A stretch of DNA of 64,000 nucleotides, taken from positions 62,001 through 126,000 of the forward strand of contig WVSP01000002.1 in assembly GCA_015689735.1 (NCBI GenBank). The letters are read 5' to 3'. The position numbers were made by a program, and so were the translations under genes. Shown piece after piece: positions 1-8,615 of the stretch. This DNA comes from Rhodobacterales bacterium LSUCC0031. GTDB lineage: Bacteria > Pseudomonadota > Alphaproteobacteria > Rhodobacterales > Rhodobacteraceae. Each line of letters begins with the position of its first letter. The first letter of the stretch is position 1. The notes under the pieces were generated by a model, which was not told the origin of the DNA, ran no database searches, and worked only from the letters and a program-made list of their open reading frames with translations.

Positions 1-2
1 TC

Positions 3-1463
3 GAGGTGGGCGCGACGCTGGATGGCGAGATCTTGGCCATCCGCACCAACACGCTGGCCAATGTCGGGGCCTATCTGTCGAATTTCTCGACCGCGACGCC
101 GACCTTCCTGCACGGCACATTGATGGCCGGCCCCTACAAGGTGCCGCATGTCTATGTGAACTTGAAGGCGGTCTTTACCAACACCGCGCCTGTCGATGCC
201 TACCGCGGTGCGGGGCGGCCCGAGGCGACCTACAGCCTCGAGCGGGCGATCGACAAGATGGCGCGCGAGTTGAAGCTCGATCCGGTCGCTGTGCGGCGCA
301 AGAATCTTTTGAAGCCGGACCAGTTCCCCTACACCACCCCTGTTGGGCTGGTCTATGATATCGGCGATTACCACGCCACACTCGACAAGGCACTGGAGAT
401 GGCCGATCTGGCGGGCTTCGAGGCGCGCGCGGCCAAAAGCCGGGCAGCAGGCAAGCTGCGCGGTGTGGGGCTTTCGACATGGATCGAGGCCTGCGGCATC
501 GCGCCCTCGCATCTGGTGGGCCAGCTTGGCAGCCGGGTGGGGCTTTACGATGCGGCCACCGTGCGCGTGAGTGCCACCGGCACGATCCAGGTGATGACCG
601 GCGCCCATAGTCACGGGCAGGGCCATGAGACGGTTTTCGCGCAAGTCGTGGCCGACAAGCTGGGTGTCGCCGAAAGTGCGGTCGAAATCGTGCATGGCGA
701 CACCTCCAAGATCCCTTTCGGGATGGGCTCTTACGGGTCGCGTTCGCTGGCGGTGTGCGGCTCGGCGATGGATCGCGCGCTCGACAAGATCATCGACAAA
801 GGCAAGAAGATCGCGGCCCATATGCTGGAAGCGGCCGAGGGTGACATCACCTTTGAAAACGGCAGCTTCTCGGTGGCCGGCACCGACAAGGCCAAATCCT
901 TCGGCGAGATCGCCTTTTCCGCTTACGTGCCGCATAACTACCCGCTCGAAACGCTCGAGCCGGGGTTGGAGGAGACGGCGTTTTACGACCCCAACAACTT
1001 CACTTACCCGGCAGGCGCTTATCTGTGCGAGGTCGAGGTTGACCCCGACACCGGCAAGGTGACGATCTGCTCGTTCACCTGCGCCGATGATTTCGGCAAT
1101 GTGATGAACCCGATGGTCGTCGAGGGGCAGGTGCATGGCGGTGTCGCGCAAGGGATCGGTCAGGCCTTGGTCGAACACACGGCCTATGACGAGAACGGCC
1201 AGCTTTTGACGGCGTCCTACATGGATTACACCATGCCGCGCGCCGATGATCTGCCCTTCTACCAAGTCGATCATTCCTGTGCGACGCCTTGCACCCACAA
1301 CCCTTTGGGCGTGAAGGGCTGCGGCGAGGCAGGGGCCATCGGTTCGCCGCCCGCGGTGGTCAATGCGGTGATCGATGCGCTGCACCGTGGGGGAATGACC
1401 CAAGTCAGCCATATCGACATGCCGCTGACGCCCGCGCGCGTCTGGGCCGCCATGCAAGCGTGA
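3..1463 (+). CDS. CoxL-like xanthine dehydrogenase family molybdopterin-binding subunit (5' partial)
   Basis: This is the C-terminal part of a molybdenum hydroxylase large subunit; the reading frame is open to the left edge, so the N-terminus lies outside the window. The active-site loop reads AYRGAGRPE, the pattern of the form II (putative) CO dehydrogenase/BMS branch, not the AYxCSFR loop of true form I CoxL. Further family marks are GAHSHGQGHET, the YGSRS stretch and the C-terminal GVKGCGEAGAIGSPPAVVNA with the conserved glutamate. The substrate cannot be read from sequence; form II enzymes are often not CO oxidisers. The FAD subunit gene follows 86 bases later. No small [2Fe-2S] subunit gene is seen, so it may lie upstream of the window. 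Confidence 0.9.
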   Translation, partial: EVGATLDGEILAIRTNTLANVGAYLSNFSTATPTFLHGTLMAGPYKVPHVYVNLKAVFTNTAPVDAYRGAGRPEATYSLERAIDKMARELKLDPVAVRRKNLLKPDQFPYTTPVGLVYDIGDYHATLDKALEMADLAGFEARAAKSRAAGKLRGVGLSTWIEACGIAPSHLVGQLGSRVGLYDAATVRVSATGTIQVMTGAHSHGQGHETVFAQVVADKLGVAESAVEIVHGDTSKIPFGMGSYGSRSLAVCGSAMDRALDKIIDKGKKIAAHMLEAAEGDITFENGSFSVAGTDKAKSFGEIAFSAYVPHNYPLETLEPGLEETAFYDPNNFTYPAGAYLCEVEVDPDTGKVTICSFTCADDFGNVMNPMVVEGQVHGGVAQGIGQALVEHTAYDENGQLLTASYMDYTMPRADDLPFYQVDHSCATPCTHNPLGVKGCGEAGAIGSPPAVVNAVIDALHRGGMTQVSHIDMPLTPARVWAAMQA

Positions 1464-1475
1464 TGGAACAGGGGC

Positions 1476-1526
1476 GGGGGGGGCAGCCCCCCGCACCCCC
1501 CGGGATATTTATGAAACGAAGAAGGG
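1476..1526 (+). repeat. Dispersed intergenic element, copy A (G-run/C-run hairpin plus ATATTT..GAAACGAAGAAG)
   Basis: A G-run/C-run hairpin with loop GCA is followed by a C-run and then GGGATATTTATGAAACGAAG. It fills most of the gap between the CoxL-like and CoxM-like genes, ending 23 bases before the second start. Related copies occur at 20967, 29427, 46015 and 55149, with weaker ones at 6158, 25368 and 36649. The hairpin could reduce read-through between the two subunit genes. Confidence 0.6.
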
Positions 1527-1549
1527 GTTGGGCCCTTCGGGAGGAAGAG

Positions 1550-2341
1550 ATGTATAATTTTGAATTCGCAAAGGCCAAGACGATCGGCGATGCAGTCAAG
1601 GCGTTGGCGTCAGATGATGCACAGGCGCTGGGCGGCGGTCAGACGCTTCTGCCAACGATGAAGCAGCGGCTTGCCGCGCCCACCGTGCTGGTCAGTCTTA
1701 ATGCCATCCCTGAGATGATCGGGGTTTGTGTCAATGACGCGGGCGAGGTCTGTATCGGGGGGGCGACCACACATGCGGCCGTGGCGCGCGAGGTGGCCGC
1801 GCATTACCCCGCGCTGGCCGCCCTGGCCAGCCATATCGGTGATCCGGCCGTGCGCAATCGCGGCACGATCGGTGGCAGCCTTGCCAATAACGATCCGTCC
1901 GCATGTTACCCGGCGGCGGTGCTGGGTTCGGGGGCGACGGTCAAGACAAATGCCCGCGACATCGCAGCCGATGATTACTTCCTTGGCATGTTCACAACCG
2001 CGCTGGAGCAAGGCGAGATCATCACCGAGGTGCGTTTCCCGGTGCCGCACAAAGCGAATTACCAGAAATTCGTGCAGCCCGCGTCACGCTTTGCACTCGT
2101 GGGGGTCTATGTGGCGCAATATGCGGGCGGCGTGCGCGTGGCGGTGACCGGGGCGGCGTCGGATGGTGTGTTCCGCTGGGCCGAGGCCGAGGCGGCGCTC
2201 TCGGGCGATTTCGCGGCCGGTGCGCTCGACGCTTTGGCGGTGCCGGGCAATGACATGATCACCGATCTGCACGGCTCGGCCGATTATCGCGCCCATCTGG
2301 TCAAGGTGATGACCAAGCGTGCGGTCGCTGCTGCGCACTGA
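1550..2341 (+). CDS. CoxM-like FAD-binding subunit of a molybdenum hydroxylase
   Basis: A 263-residue FAD subunit of the xanthine dehydrogenase/CO dehydrogenase family, which passes electrons from the iron-sulfur subunit to an acceptor through FAD. Both FAD pyrophosphate-binding motifs are visible: GGGQTLLP near residue 33 and TIGGSLANNDPS near residue 105. The start is set by a strong GGGAGGAAGAG Shine-Dalgarno directly before ATG; a longer open frame upstream runs through a repeat element and is not used. The length is slightly below the usual 270-290 residues. It follows the large subunit on the same strand and is closed by a strong terminator. Confidence 0.9.
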   Translation: MYNFEFAKAKTIGDAVKALASDDAQALGGGQTLLPTMKQRLAAPTVLVSLNAIPEMIGVCVNDAGEVCIGGATTHAAVAREVAAHYPALAALASHIGDPAVRNRGTIGGSLANNDPSACYPAAVLGSGATVKTNARDIAADDYFLGMFTTALEQGEIITEVRFPVPHKANYQKFVQPASRFALVGVYVAQYAGGVRVAVTGAASDGVFRWAEAEAALSGDFAAGALDALAVPGNDMITDLHGSADYRAHLVKVMTKRAVAAAH

Positions 2342-2372
2342 TCTGGTGCATCGATCGGGAAGAATTGCTAAA

Positions 2373-2399
2373 GGCGCCGGCACCAACCGGCGCCTTTTT
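2373..2399 (+). terminator. Rho-independent terminator after the coxM-like gene
   Basis: Perfect 8-bp stem GGCGCCGG / CCGGCGCC with loop CACCAA, followed by five T. It lies 32 bases after the coxM-like stop and shortly before the convergent regulator gene. Confidence 0.85.
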
Positions 2400-2415
2400 G
2401 CATGATGAAGGGCGT

Positions 2416-3420
2416 TCAAGCGTAATGGGCCACGACCCGTGCTGCGCGCGCCATCTTGCGTACGGCCGAGGGGGAGACGCCAAGCTTGTTGCTGATCGCA
2501 CGGGAAAACCCCGCCAATGTCTCAAACCCGCAGGCGCGCGCGATGTCTGAGATCGGCATGGCCGTGTTGCGCAAAAGATCTGCACCATGGCGTAGCCTTA
2601 TGGACAGGTAGTGATCCGATGGTCGGATCCCCAAGGCCCGTTCGCAGCGCCCGCGCAAAGCTTTGCGGCTCATCCCGAGGGTATCTGCGATCTGGGTCAA
2701 CGCCAAGGGGGTTTCCAGATTGGCGCGCATACAGGCCTCCATCTGGGCGATCACAGGGTCATCCGTGCTGGCCGCCTCGTGGGTCGTTGCGGTAGCGGCT
2801 GGCGGTTGGTGGGGCGTCATACTTCCCGTCAAGCCGCCACCAAGCAAGCGCGCAACCTCCCCCGCGAGGGCAGGCGAGGCAGTTTGGCCAATCCAGGCGC
2901 AAAGCGCCTCGCCGATGGCGATGCCCCGGCCCACAGTCAGGCGACGATCGTCCAGAACGAATGGCCGATCGACGATGTCAATTGCAGGGAAAGCGGGCTT
3001 TTCCGCTGGCTCCGGGCCAATGCACAGCACGGCTTGTCGCCCATCCAACCAGCCGATCCGGGCCATGATTTGTGTCCCCTCGGCCACGCCACCGAGCGAT
3101 CCGCCGGCGGCTTCGATTCGCGAAAGATAAGCTTGAAACCCATTTGGAATGCGCCGGGGTGATGTTTCACCGCACAAGACCAGCACGAGATCGACGCTCT
3201 CGGCTTCGTCCCAATTGACGCGGCCTGGATCGAGCAGAGCGTTGTTGCAGGCGCGTACGGGCTGATGACCCGGCACGCGCATGTCATAGCTATAGAGGGG
3301 CGCAGAGCTTAACCGATTGGCCGCGTCAAGCGCTGCACAGCCAAGCGCATAGGCCAGCATCGGGAAACCGGGGAACAGAACGAAACTCACATGAAACATA
3401 AGCGGAGGATGCCGTGGCAT
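2416..3420 (-). CDS. GlxA-type transcriptional regulator (DJ-1/PfpI domain plus AraC helix-turn-helix)
   Basis: A 334-residue regulator. The N-terminal half has the DJ-1/PfpI glutamine amidotransferase-like fold (VSFVLFPGFPMLAYALG, then a DLVLVLCGE segment) that acts as a sensing domain in GlxA proteins. The C-terminal 100 residues form an AraC-type double helix-turn-helix (LTQIADTLGMSRKALRGRCE and a second helix pair in IARACGFETLAGFSRAI). The usual catalytic cysteine context is not conserved, as expected for a regulator. An alternative start is Met8. It is convergent with the hydroxylase genes and the target is unknown; relatives often control choline, betaine or amino acid catabolism. Confidence 0.85.
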   Translation of the reverse strand: MPRHPPLMFHVSFVLFPGFPMLAYALGCAALDAANRLSSAPLYSYDMRVPGHQPVRACNNALLDPGRVNWDEAESVDLVLVLCGETSPRRIPNGFQAYLSRIEAAGGSLGGVAEGTQIMARIGWLDGRQAVLCIGPEPAEKPAFPAIDIVDRPFVLDDRRLTVGRGIAIGEALCAWIGQTASPALAGEVARLLGGGLTGSMTPHQPPAATATTHEAASTDDPVIAQMEACMRANLETPLALTQIADTLGMSRKALRGRCERALGIRPSDHYLSIRLRHGADLLRNTAMPISDIARACGFETLAGFSRAISNKLGVSPSAVRKMARAARVVAHYA

Positions 3421-3502
3421 TCATGGCGTTTCAAGACAAGTTTTAGGTCGTCATTCCGCGGCGCGTCCTTCGCGCAACAGCGGCGACGCATTGGTCAGAA
3501 GG

Positions 3503-3530
3503 AAACAGGCGCGCCCTGAGGGGCGCGCCA
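3503..3530 (-). terminator. Terminator downstream of infC
   Basis: Reading the minus strand after infC, GGCGCGCC and GGGCGCGCC pair across a short loop and are followed by TGTTTCC. The T-run is weak, so confidence is moderate. Confidence 0.6.
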
Positions 3531-3558
3531 TTCGCTTTGGTGAGATCAAGGTCTGCGG

Positions 3559-4101
3559 CTATTTGGCCGGACCGATCATCATCACCATCTGCCGCCCTTC
3601 GAGGCGTGGAATGCTTTCGACCTTACCCAGCCCCTCGACATCGGCGGCGACCCGCTCAAGCAATTCCCTGCCCAAATTCTGGTGGGCCATTTCGCGACCA
3701 CGGAAGCGCAAGGTCACCTTGACCTTGTCACCATTGTCGAGAAACTTGGTCACGCTGCGCATCTTGACCTCGTAATCATGGGTGTCAGTGTTCGGGCGGA
3801 ACTTGACCTCCTTGATCTCGATGACCTTTTGCTTTTTACGCGCCTCGGCCTCGCGTTTTTGGGTCTCGTATTTATACTTGCCAAAATCCATGATCTTGCA
3901 CACGGGCGGTTCGGCAGTCGGCGAAATTTCCACTAGATCAAGGCCGGCCTGTTCGGCAAGTTCAAGCGCCCGGATCGGCGACAATACGCCAAGGTTTTCC
4001 CCCTCAGCGCCAATCAGGCGGATTTCGGGGCAACGAATACGTTCATTCACGCGCGGGCCGGTTTCACGGGATGGCGGCGCGTTATGGGGTCTGCGGGCTA
4101 T
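3559..4101 (-). CDS. infC: Translation initiation factor IF-3, apparent ATA start
   Basis: IF-3 binds the 30S subunit, prevents early 50S joining and checks the start codon. The family core is intact ([40 protein letters not shown], then the C-terminal [13 protein letters not shown]). The first in-frame ATG/GTG option is the GTG at 4048-4050, giving 163 residues and no N-terminal arm. Upstream in frame the sequence continues [16 protein letters not shown], the usual Rhodobacteraceae IF-3 N-terminus as I recall it, back to an ATA codon at 4099-4101. A perfect AGGAGG sits five bases before that ATA. This gives 180 residues, the normal length. IF-3 genes are known for rare start codons that permit autoregulation. 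Confidence 0.88.
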   Translation of the reverse strand: MARRPHNAPPSRETGPRVNERIRCPEIRLIGAEGENLGVLSPIRALELAEQAGLDLVEISPTAEPPVCKIMDFGKYKYETQKREAEARKKQKVIEIKEVKFRPNTDTHDYEVKMRSVTKFLDNGDKVKVTLRFRGREMAHQNLGRELLERVAADVEGLGKVESIPRLEGRQMVMMIGPAK

Positions 4102-4278
4102 GGGGGCCTCCTGAAGCTACCGATATGTGAGGTGTTAGCCTATCTGCGCGAGCACATTGTTTCAAGGCGAATTGGCGGATCGCTGCTGCATTCGCCTGCT
4201 GCTGCGTTGCAGCATTGCAAGATGTTGCGGGGGCGCATAGATCAGGACGCGTAAACGTCACCCTGTATGGGAGAGAAT

Positions 4279-4689
4279 ATGAAACGCTCTATCATCATCA
4301 TCATTGTTCTGATGTCCCTTGGCATTGCCGGGTACTTCCTGTGGCAGGCGCAAAATGCGGCTGCTGAACGCGCAGCCGTAGAGGCCGCTGCGGCTGAGGC
4401 TACTGAGGCTGCTGCTGCTGCTGAGGCTGCTGCCGCAGTCGAGGCTGCGGCAAGCGAAGCGGCCACGGCTCTTGGGTCAGCTGCCACCGATGCGCAAGAC
4501 GCGCTTGCCACGCTGTTTTCGGTTGACGGGTTCGATTATGACGCAGCGATAGCGGCGCTTGGTGCGGCCGAAATCCCCGCGCTGGCACGCACGGCTGTCA
4601 CCACCGCCCTTGGTGCTGCGCGCAACAACCCCGATTTGTTGCCTGCCGCCTTGGAACAGGCGCGCAACCTATTGGGCATCAGCCAATAA
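4279..4689 (+). CDS. Small alanine-rich single-pass membrane protein, unknown function
   Basis: A 136-residue protein I do not recognise. Residues 4-22 (IIIIIVLMSLGIAGYFLW) form one transmembrane helix after a short basic start, so the rest is probably periplasmic. Residues 25-75 are almost only Ala and Glu, a likely long helix or coiled coil. The last 55 residues are a small folded-looking domain starting FSVDGFDYDAAIAALGAAEI. ATG 4279 is preferred to ATG 4267 because GGGAGAG lies just before it. It stands alone, divergent from infC and convergent with fpr, with its own terminator. The C-terminal part gives it credibility as a real gene. Confidence 0.65.
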   Translation: MKRSIIIIIVLMSLGIAGYFLWQAQNAAAERAAVEAAAAEATEAAAAAEAAAAVEAAASEAATALGSAATDAQDALATLFSVDGFDYDAAIAALGAAEIPALARTAVTTALGAARNNPDLLPAALEQARNLLGISQ

Positions 4690-4703
4690 CACGTTGGCCG
4701 GAA

Positions 4704-4746
4704 AAGACACGCCCCCCTTGGTGCGACCAAAAGGGGGGCGTGTCTT
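4704..4746. terminator. Bidirectional terminator between the alanine-rich protein gene and fpr
   Basis: A 16-bp perfect stem (AAGACACGCCCCCCTT and its complement) with an 11-base loop lies between two convergent genes. It can end transcription from both sides. Confidence 0.85.
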
Positions 4747-4758
4747 CTCTCGGTGTGC

Positions 4759-5616
4759 CTAGTCGAGAAAAGCTTTCTCGACTACATATTCGGCCGGCTT
4801 GGAATTGGCCCCTTCGGTCAGGCCATAAGCTTCGAGCATCGCCTTGATCTCAAGGTTGAAGGCGAGGTTGCCGCAGACCATGGCGCGGTCGGTGTCGGGG
4901 GCAAGGGGCGGCACGCCCAGATCGGCGAAAACCTCGCCCGAGCGCATCAGATCGGTGATGCGGCCCATCTTGGGGCTCTCTTCGCGGGTGGTGGTGGGGT
5001 AATAGCGCAGCTTGTCGGCAAAACCTTCGCCGATCAACTCGCTCAGCATCTCGTCTTGGCGGATCGCCGCGATCAGCTTGGCGCCGTAGGTCAGCTCGCC
5101 CGCCTCGCGGCAGGTATGGGTCACGATGACCTCGTCGTAATCCTGATAGGTCTGCGGTTCGCGTAGAAGGCTTGCGAAAGGCGCGATGCCTGTGCCGGTG
5201 GCGAAGAGCCACAGCCGTTTGCCCGGCAACAGCGCGTCATGCACCAAGGTGCCTACAGGCTTGGGCCGCAAAATGATCGCGTCACCTGCCTGCAAATGCT
5301 GCAACTTGGAGGTCAGTGGTCCATCCGGCACCTTGATCGAGTAGAATTCCAATTCGTCATCCCATGCGGGCGAGGCGATGGAATAGGCGCGCATGATCGG
5401 CTTTTGCTTGCCTGTCTCGGGATCGGGATCGCTCATCAGGCCGATCATCACGAACTCGCCCGAGCGAAAGCGCAGGCTTGGGGGCCGTGTGCAGCGGAAG
5501 CGGAACAGCCGATCGGTGTAATGCTCCACCTCTGTCACGATCTGCGTGTCGGGCAGGGTGGGGGTGGCGCGGATGGCGGTGCTGTCGCTGTCTTTCACGG
5601 GTCTATGCTCGGTCAT
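4759..5616 (-). CDS. fpr: Ferredoxin--NADP(+) reductase, bacterial subclass I type
   Basis: A 285-residue flavoprotein exchanging electrons between NADPH and ferredoxin or flavodoxin. The FAD motif RAYSIASP is near residue 75, the nucleotide-binding ATGTGIAPFASLLRE is near residue 140, and VCGNLAFN is near the end. The C-terminus VVEKAFLD matches the extended tail of Rhodobacter-type Fpr, with no terminal tyrosine as in plant enzymes. It is the last gene after the sulfite-reduction operon, separated by 69 bases that hold a G-run/C-run hairpin (5627-5646), so it may be only partly co-transcribed. Reduced ferredoxin could feed the sulfite reductase upstream, which makes the position meaningful. 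Confidence 0.93.
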   Translation of the reverse strand: MTEHRPVKDSDSTAIRATPTLPDTQIVTEVEHYTDRLFRFRCTRPPSLRFRSGEFVMIGLMSDPDPETGKQKPIMRAYSIASPAWDDELEFYSIKVPDGPLTSKLQHLQAGDAIILRPKPVGTLVHDALLPGKRLWLFATGTGIAPFASLLREPQTYQDYDEVIVTHTCREAGELTYGAKLIAAIRQDEMLSELIGEGFADKLRYYPTTTREESPKMGRITDLMRSGEVFADLGVPPLAPDTDRAMVCGNLAFNLEIKAMLEAYGLTEGANSKPAEYVVEKAFLD

Positions 5617-5685
5617 GTCCTGTCACGGGGGGCATATACTCCCCCCTCCTCCTTACGCCTTGATCTGCATCAGGGAAAGCTTTTG

Positions 5686-6117
5686 TCAGCCTTTCAGCCG
5701 CGCCTGATAGTCGCCCGCTCGCCAATCGGCGCGGGCCAGCCATTGCGCCTCGGGCTGGCGCGCTGCCATTTGGGGGGTGATCTCGACCTCGTCGAAGCCC
5801 GCGCGCCGGGCCATAGCATATTGATCGGCCAGCACATGGCCCGCCGCGCGCAGCCGTCCATGATACCCCATGGCGCGCAGCCGCCGTGCGATGGTAAAGC
5901 CGCGCCCATCGGCGAAACTGCGAAAGCTGATGCGGATCAGCCTGATCCGTGCCAGATGGGGGGCAAGCTGCGCCAAATCCGCATCCGGGCTCAGGTCGAG
6001 GCCGCAGACCCCCGCTGTCGCGAGGTCTTCATCCGCACCGACAAGGCCTTGCGCCCAATCCTCGGGTCCAAAGCCGTCGTCGCGCATGATCACCACGCTG
6101 TCCATTCGCTCCGTCAT
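5686..6117 (-). CDS. DUF934 family protein of the sulfite-reduction operon
   Basis: A 143-residue soluble protein of the DUF934 family, regularly found beside cysI/cysH in proteobacteria; its biochemical role is not established to my knowledge. Family marks are the segment IRLIRISFRSFADGRGFTIA near residue 57 and LRAAGHVLADQYAMARRAGF near residue 90. ATG 6117 is chosen because an AGAGGAATGCGAGG stretch precedes it; the frame runs further upstream, but that part overlaps cysH and has no family similarity. It lies 82 bases after cysH. The context suggests a helper role in electron delivery or assembly of sulfite reductase, which is inference only. Confidence 0.82.
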   Translation of the reverse strand: MTERMDSVVIMRDDGFGPEDWAQGLVGADEDLATAGVCGLDLSPDADLAQLAPHLARIRLIRISFRSFADGRGFTIARRLRAMGYHGRLRAAGHVLADQYAMARRAGFDEVEITPQMAARQPEAQWLARADWRAGDYQARLKG

Positions 6118-6157
6118 CCTCGCATTCCTCTCGCGGTGAGCGCGCAACCGCGCCCCT

Positions 6158-6183
6158 TCATCTTTCAAAAAACACGCCTGCGC
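6158..6183 (-). repeat. Weak copy of the dispersed ATATTT..GAAACGAAGAAG element
   Basis: On the minus strand, between cysH and the DUF934 gene, GCGTGTTTTTTGAAAGATGA resembles the 3' part of the dispersed element. There is no G/C hairpin here, so it may be coincidental. Confidence 0.3.
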
Positions 6184-6199
6184 GATATCTGCCGACCTG

Positions 6200-6952
6200 T
6201 CACGAGGCTTGCCTGATGGGCATGCGCACCGCCTTGCCATCGACGAAATGGATGCCGCATTCCTCCTTGGCGGCCCCGCGCCAGCGGCCTGCGCGCGGGT
6301 CTTCGCCGGGCGCCACGGGGGTGGTGCAGGGCGCACAACCGATCGAGGCATAGCCCTTGGCGACCAGCGGATGGCGGGGCAGGCGGTTATTGGCCATGTA
6401 GTCGGCGACATCTTCGCGCGTCCAATGCGCAAGCGGGTTGATCTTGATGCGCGCATCCCCCTCGGCCTCGAAGAACGCCAGGCTTGCCCGGCTTCCCGAT
6501 TGAAAGCGTTTGCGCCCGGTGATCCATGCGTCGAAGGGCGCAAGCGCATGAGCCAAGGGTTCCGTCTTGCGCAAATTGCAGCAGGCATCAGGATCGGCGC
6601 GATGCAGCTCGCCCTCCGGGTCATGGGCGGCGATCTTGGTTCGGCTTGCCCGGATCACCCGTAAATCGCCGAGGTTCAGATGATCGGCCACGTCGCGCTG
6701 ATAGGCGAGCGTTTCGGCAAACAGCATCTCGGTATCGAGAAACAGCACCGGCGTGTTGCGGTCGATAAGCGCCACCATGTGCAGCAAAACAACCGATTCC
6801 GCCCCGAAACTCGACACCATCGCGACCCGGCCCGTATCGTGATCGGCCAGCGCATGCTCCAGAACCGCGATCGCCGCATGATGGCGGTAACGGGCATTCA
6901 GCGCGGCCACCCGCGTGGCCACCGTGCCGAATAGCTGGGGGTCAGGCCGCAT
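6200..6952 (-). CDS. cysH: Phosphoadenylyl/adenylyl-sulfate reductase, [4Fe-4S] type
   Basis: A 250-residue thioredoxin-dependent reductase that turns adenylated sulfate into sulfite. Two cysteine pairs, in DACCNLRK and GCAPCT, mark the iron-sulfur subgroup that generally prefers APS over PAPS. The catalytic motif KEECGIH is near the C-terminus and the substrate loop FGAESVVLLHM near residue 50. The start MRPDPQLF overlaps the 3' end of cysI by 11 bases, which implies translational coupling; longer open frame upstream is antisense shadow inside cysI. No cysD/cysN or cysC is in this window, so sulfate activation must be encoded elsewhere. Confidence 0.93.
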   Translation of the reverse strand: MRPDPQLFGTVATRVAALNARYRHHAAIAVLEHALADHDTGRVAMVSSFGAESVVLLHMVALIDRNTPVLFLDTEMLFAETLAYQRDVADHLNLGDLRVIRASRTKIAAHDPEGELHRADPDACCNLRKTEPLAHALAPFDAWITGRKRFQSGSRASLAFFEAEGDARIKINPLAHWTREDVADYMANNRLPRHPLVAKGYASIGCAPCTTPVAPGEDPRAGRWRGAAKEECGIHFVDGKAVRMPIRQAS

Positions 6953-8615
6953 CGGCCTGTCCCGCGGCGCCATCCCCATAGAGCGCCTCCTTGAAGGGCG
7001 CGATCCCGACCCGGCGATAGGCATCGAGGAATGTTTCCTGCGGCCCGTGGCGCAGCGCGAGATAGGCCGTTAGGATGCGCGTGATCGCCGGCACGATCTG
7101 GTCATAGGCAAAGCCGGGCCCTGCGCGCTCTCCGATCATGGCATCGGGGCCGCCATCGCCGCCCAGCGTGATCTGGTAGCTTTCCACCCCCGCCCGGTCG
7201 AGGCCGAGGATCCCGATATGGCCGACATGGTGATGCCCGCAGGCATTGATGCAGCCGGAGATCTTGATCTTGAGCGGCCCGATATCCTGCTCAAGCTTCA
7301 TCGCCTCGAAATGAGTCGCGATCTGTTGCGCCACGGGGATGGACCGCGCTGTCGCCAGCGCGCAGTAATCCATGCCGGGGCAGGCGATGATATCCGAGAC
7401 AAGCCCGATATTGGCGGTGGCAAGCCCTGCCTCTCGCAGGGACGCATGTACCGCTGCCAGATGCCGCTTGGGCAGATGCGGCAGGACAAGGTTCTGCTCA
7501 TGGCTGACGCGAATCTCGTCATAGGCATAGCGCTGGGCCAAATCGGCAACGCGCCGCATCTGCGCTGCGGTGCAATCCCCCGGTGTGGCCCCATGCGCCT
7601 TTAGGCTGATGCTCAGGATCACATGATCAGGGCTGCGATGGGGGGCGGTGTTGGTATCGACAAAGGCGCGGAATACCGGGTCGCCGCCATAGGCCGCCGC
7701 GAAATCGCCACTGCCCTCTTGGGCGAAGTCCGGCGGGGCGAATTGCGCCGTGATTGCGGCCAGAAGCGCCTGATCTACGCCGGAAAAAAGTGGCTTTCGC
7801 GCGGCGAACTCGGCCTCGACCTGCGTGCGGATCTCGTCGATGCCGGTTTCATGGACGGTGATCTTGATGCGTGCCTTGTACTTGTTGTCGCGCCGTCCAA
7901 GCAGGTTATAGACCGCGACCACTGCCTCGAGATAAGGCAAGAGATCGGCCAGTGGCACGAAATCGGCGAGGACCTTGCCGATCATCGGCGTGCGGCCAAG
8001 GCCGCCGCCTACCAGCACGCTCGCCCCCAGCATCCCGTCACGCCGAACCAGCCGCAGCCCGATATCATGGGCGGCCGTCACTGCGCGGTCATCGGGGTGG
8101 CCGGTCACCGCGACCTTGAACTTGCGCGGCAGGAATTGAAACTCCGGGTGGTCAGTGGACCATTGGCGGATCAGCTCGGCGATAGGGCGGGGATCGGCAA
8201 CTTCACCTGCGCTGGCACCTGCGAAATGGTCGGCGGTCACGTTACGGATGCAGTTCCCGCTCGTCTGGATCGCATGCATGCCGACATCGGCCAGCGCATC
8301 CAGCATATCAGGTACATCGCGCAGCGCGGGCCAGTTGAACTGGATGTTCTGGCGCGTTGTAAAGTGGCCATAGCCCCTATCCCAACGTTCGGCGATCATT
8401 GCCAATTGCCGCAACTGCGCGGAATTGAGCGTGCCGTAAGGGATCGCCACGCGCAGCATATAAGCATGCAGCTGCAAATAGAGCCCGTTCATCAGGCGCA
8501 GTGGCTTGAATTCATCCTCGGTCAGCGACCCGTCGATGCGCCGTTCTACCTGCGCGCGGAACTGGGCCACGCGATTGCGCACGAAATCCGCGTCGAATTC
8601 GGAATAGCGATACAT
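6942..8615 (-). CDS. cysI: Sulfite reductase hemoprotein (nitrite/sulfite reductase family)
   Basis: A 557-residue siroheme/[4Fe-4S] enzyme reducing sulfite to sulfide with six electrons. The cluster and siroheme ligands are in CPGMDYC near residue 430 and SGCINACGHHH near residue 470. The ferrodoxin-like half-domains carry TTRQNIQFNW near residue 87 and SGNCIRNVTAD near residue 120. The gene overlaps the DUF2849 gene upstream (TGATG-type one-base overlap) and cysH downstream. Without a flavoprotein CysJ in the window, reductant probably comes from ferredoxin, consistent with fpr at the end of the cluster. A nitrite-reductase role is unlikely given cysH and cysG. Confidence 0.95.
   Translation of the reverse strand: MYRYSEFDADFVRNRVAQFRAQVERRIDGSLTEDEFKPLRLMNGLYLQLHAYMLRVAIPYGTLNSAQLRQLAMIAERWDRGYGHFTTRQNIQFNWPALRDVPDMLDALADVGMHAIQTSGNCIRNVTADHFAGASAGEVADPRPIAELIRQWSTDHPEFQFLPRKFKVAVTGHPDDRAVTAAHDIGLRLVRRDGMLGASVLVGGGLGRTPMIGKVLADFVPLADLLPYLEAVVAVYNLLGRRDNKYKARIKITVHETGIDEIRTQVEAEFAARKPLFSGVDQALLAAITAQFAPPDFAQEGSGDFAAAYGGDPVFRAFVDTNTAPHRSPDHVILSISLKAHGATPGDCTAAQMRRVADLAQRYAYDEIRVSHEQNLVLPHLPKRHLAAVHASLREAGLATANIGLVSDIIACPGMDYCALATARSIPVAQQIATHFEAMKLEQDIGPLKIKISGCINACGHHHVGHIGILGLDRAGVESYQITLGGDGGPDAMIGERAGPGFAYDQIVPAITRILTAYLALRHGPQETFLDAYRRVGIAPFKEALYGDGAAGQADAA

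Noticed and set aside
1289-1549. N-terminal extension of the CoxM-like protein
   Set aside because: The longer frame overlaps the CoxL-like gene and reads through the repeat element; ATG 1550 has a strong ribosome site and the family N-terminus.
5239-6216. Plus-strand open frame of 325 codons opposite fpr and DUF934
   Set aside because: Antisense to two supported genes; no recognisable domain.
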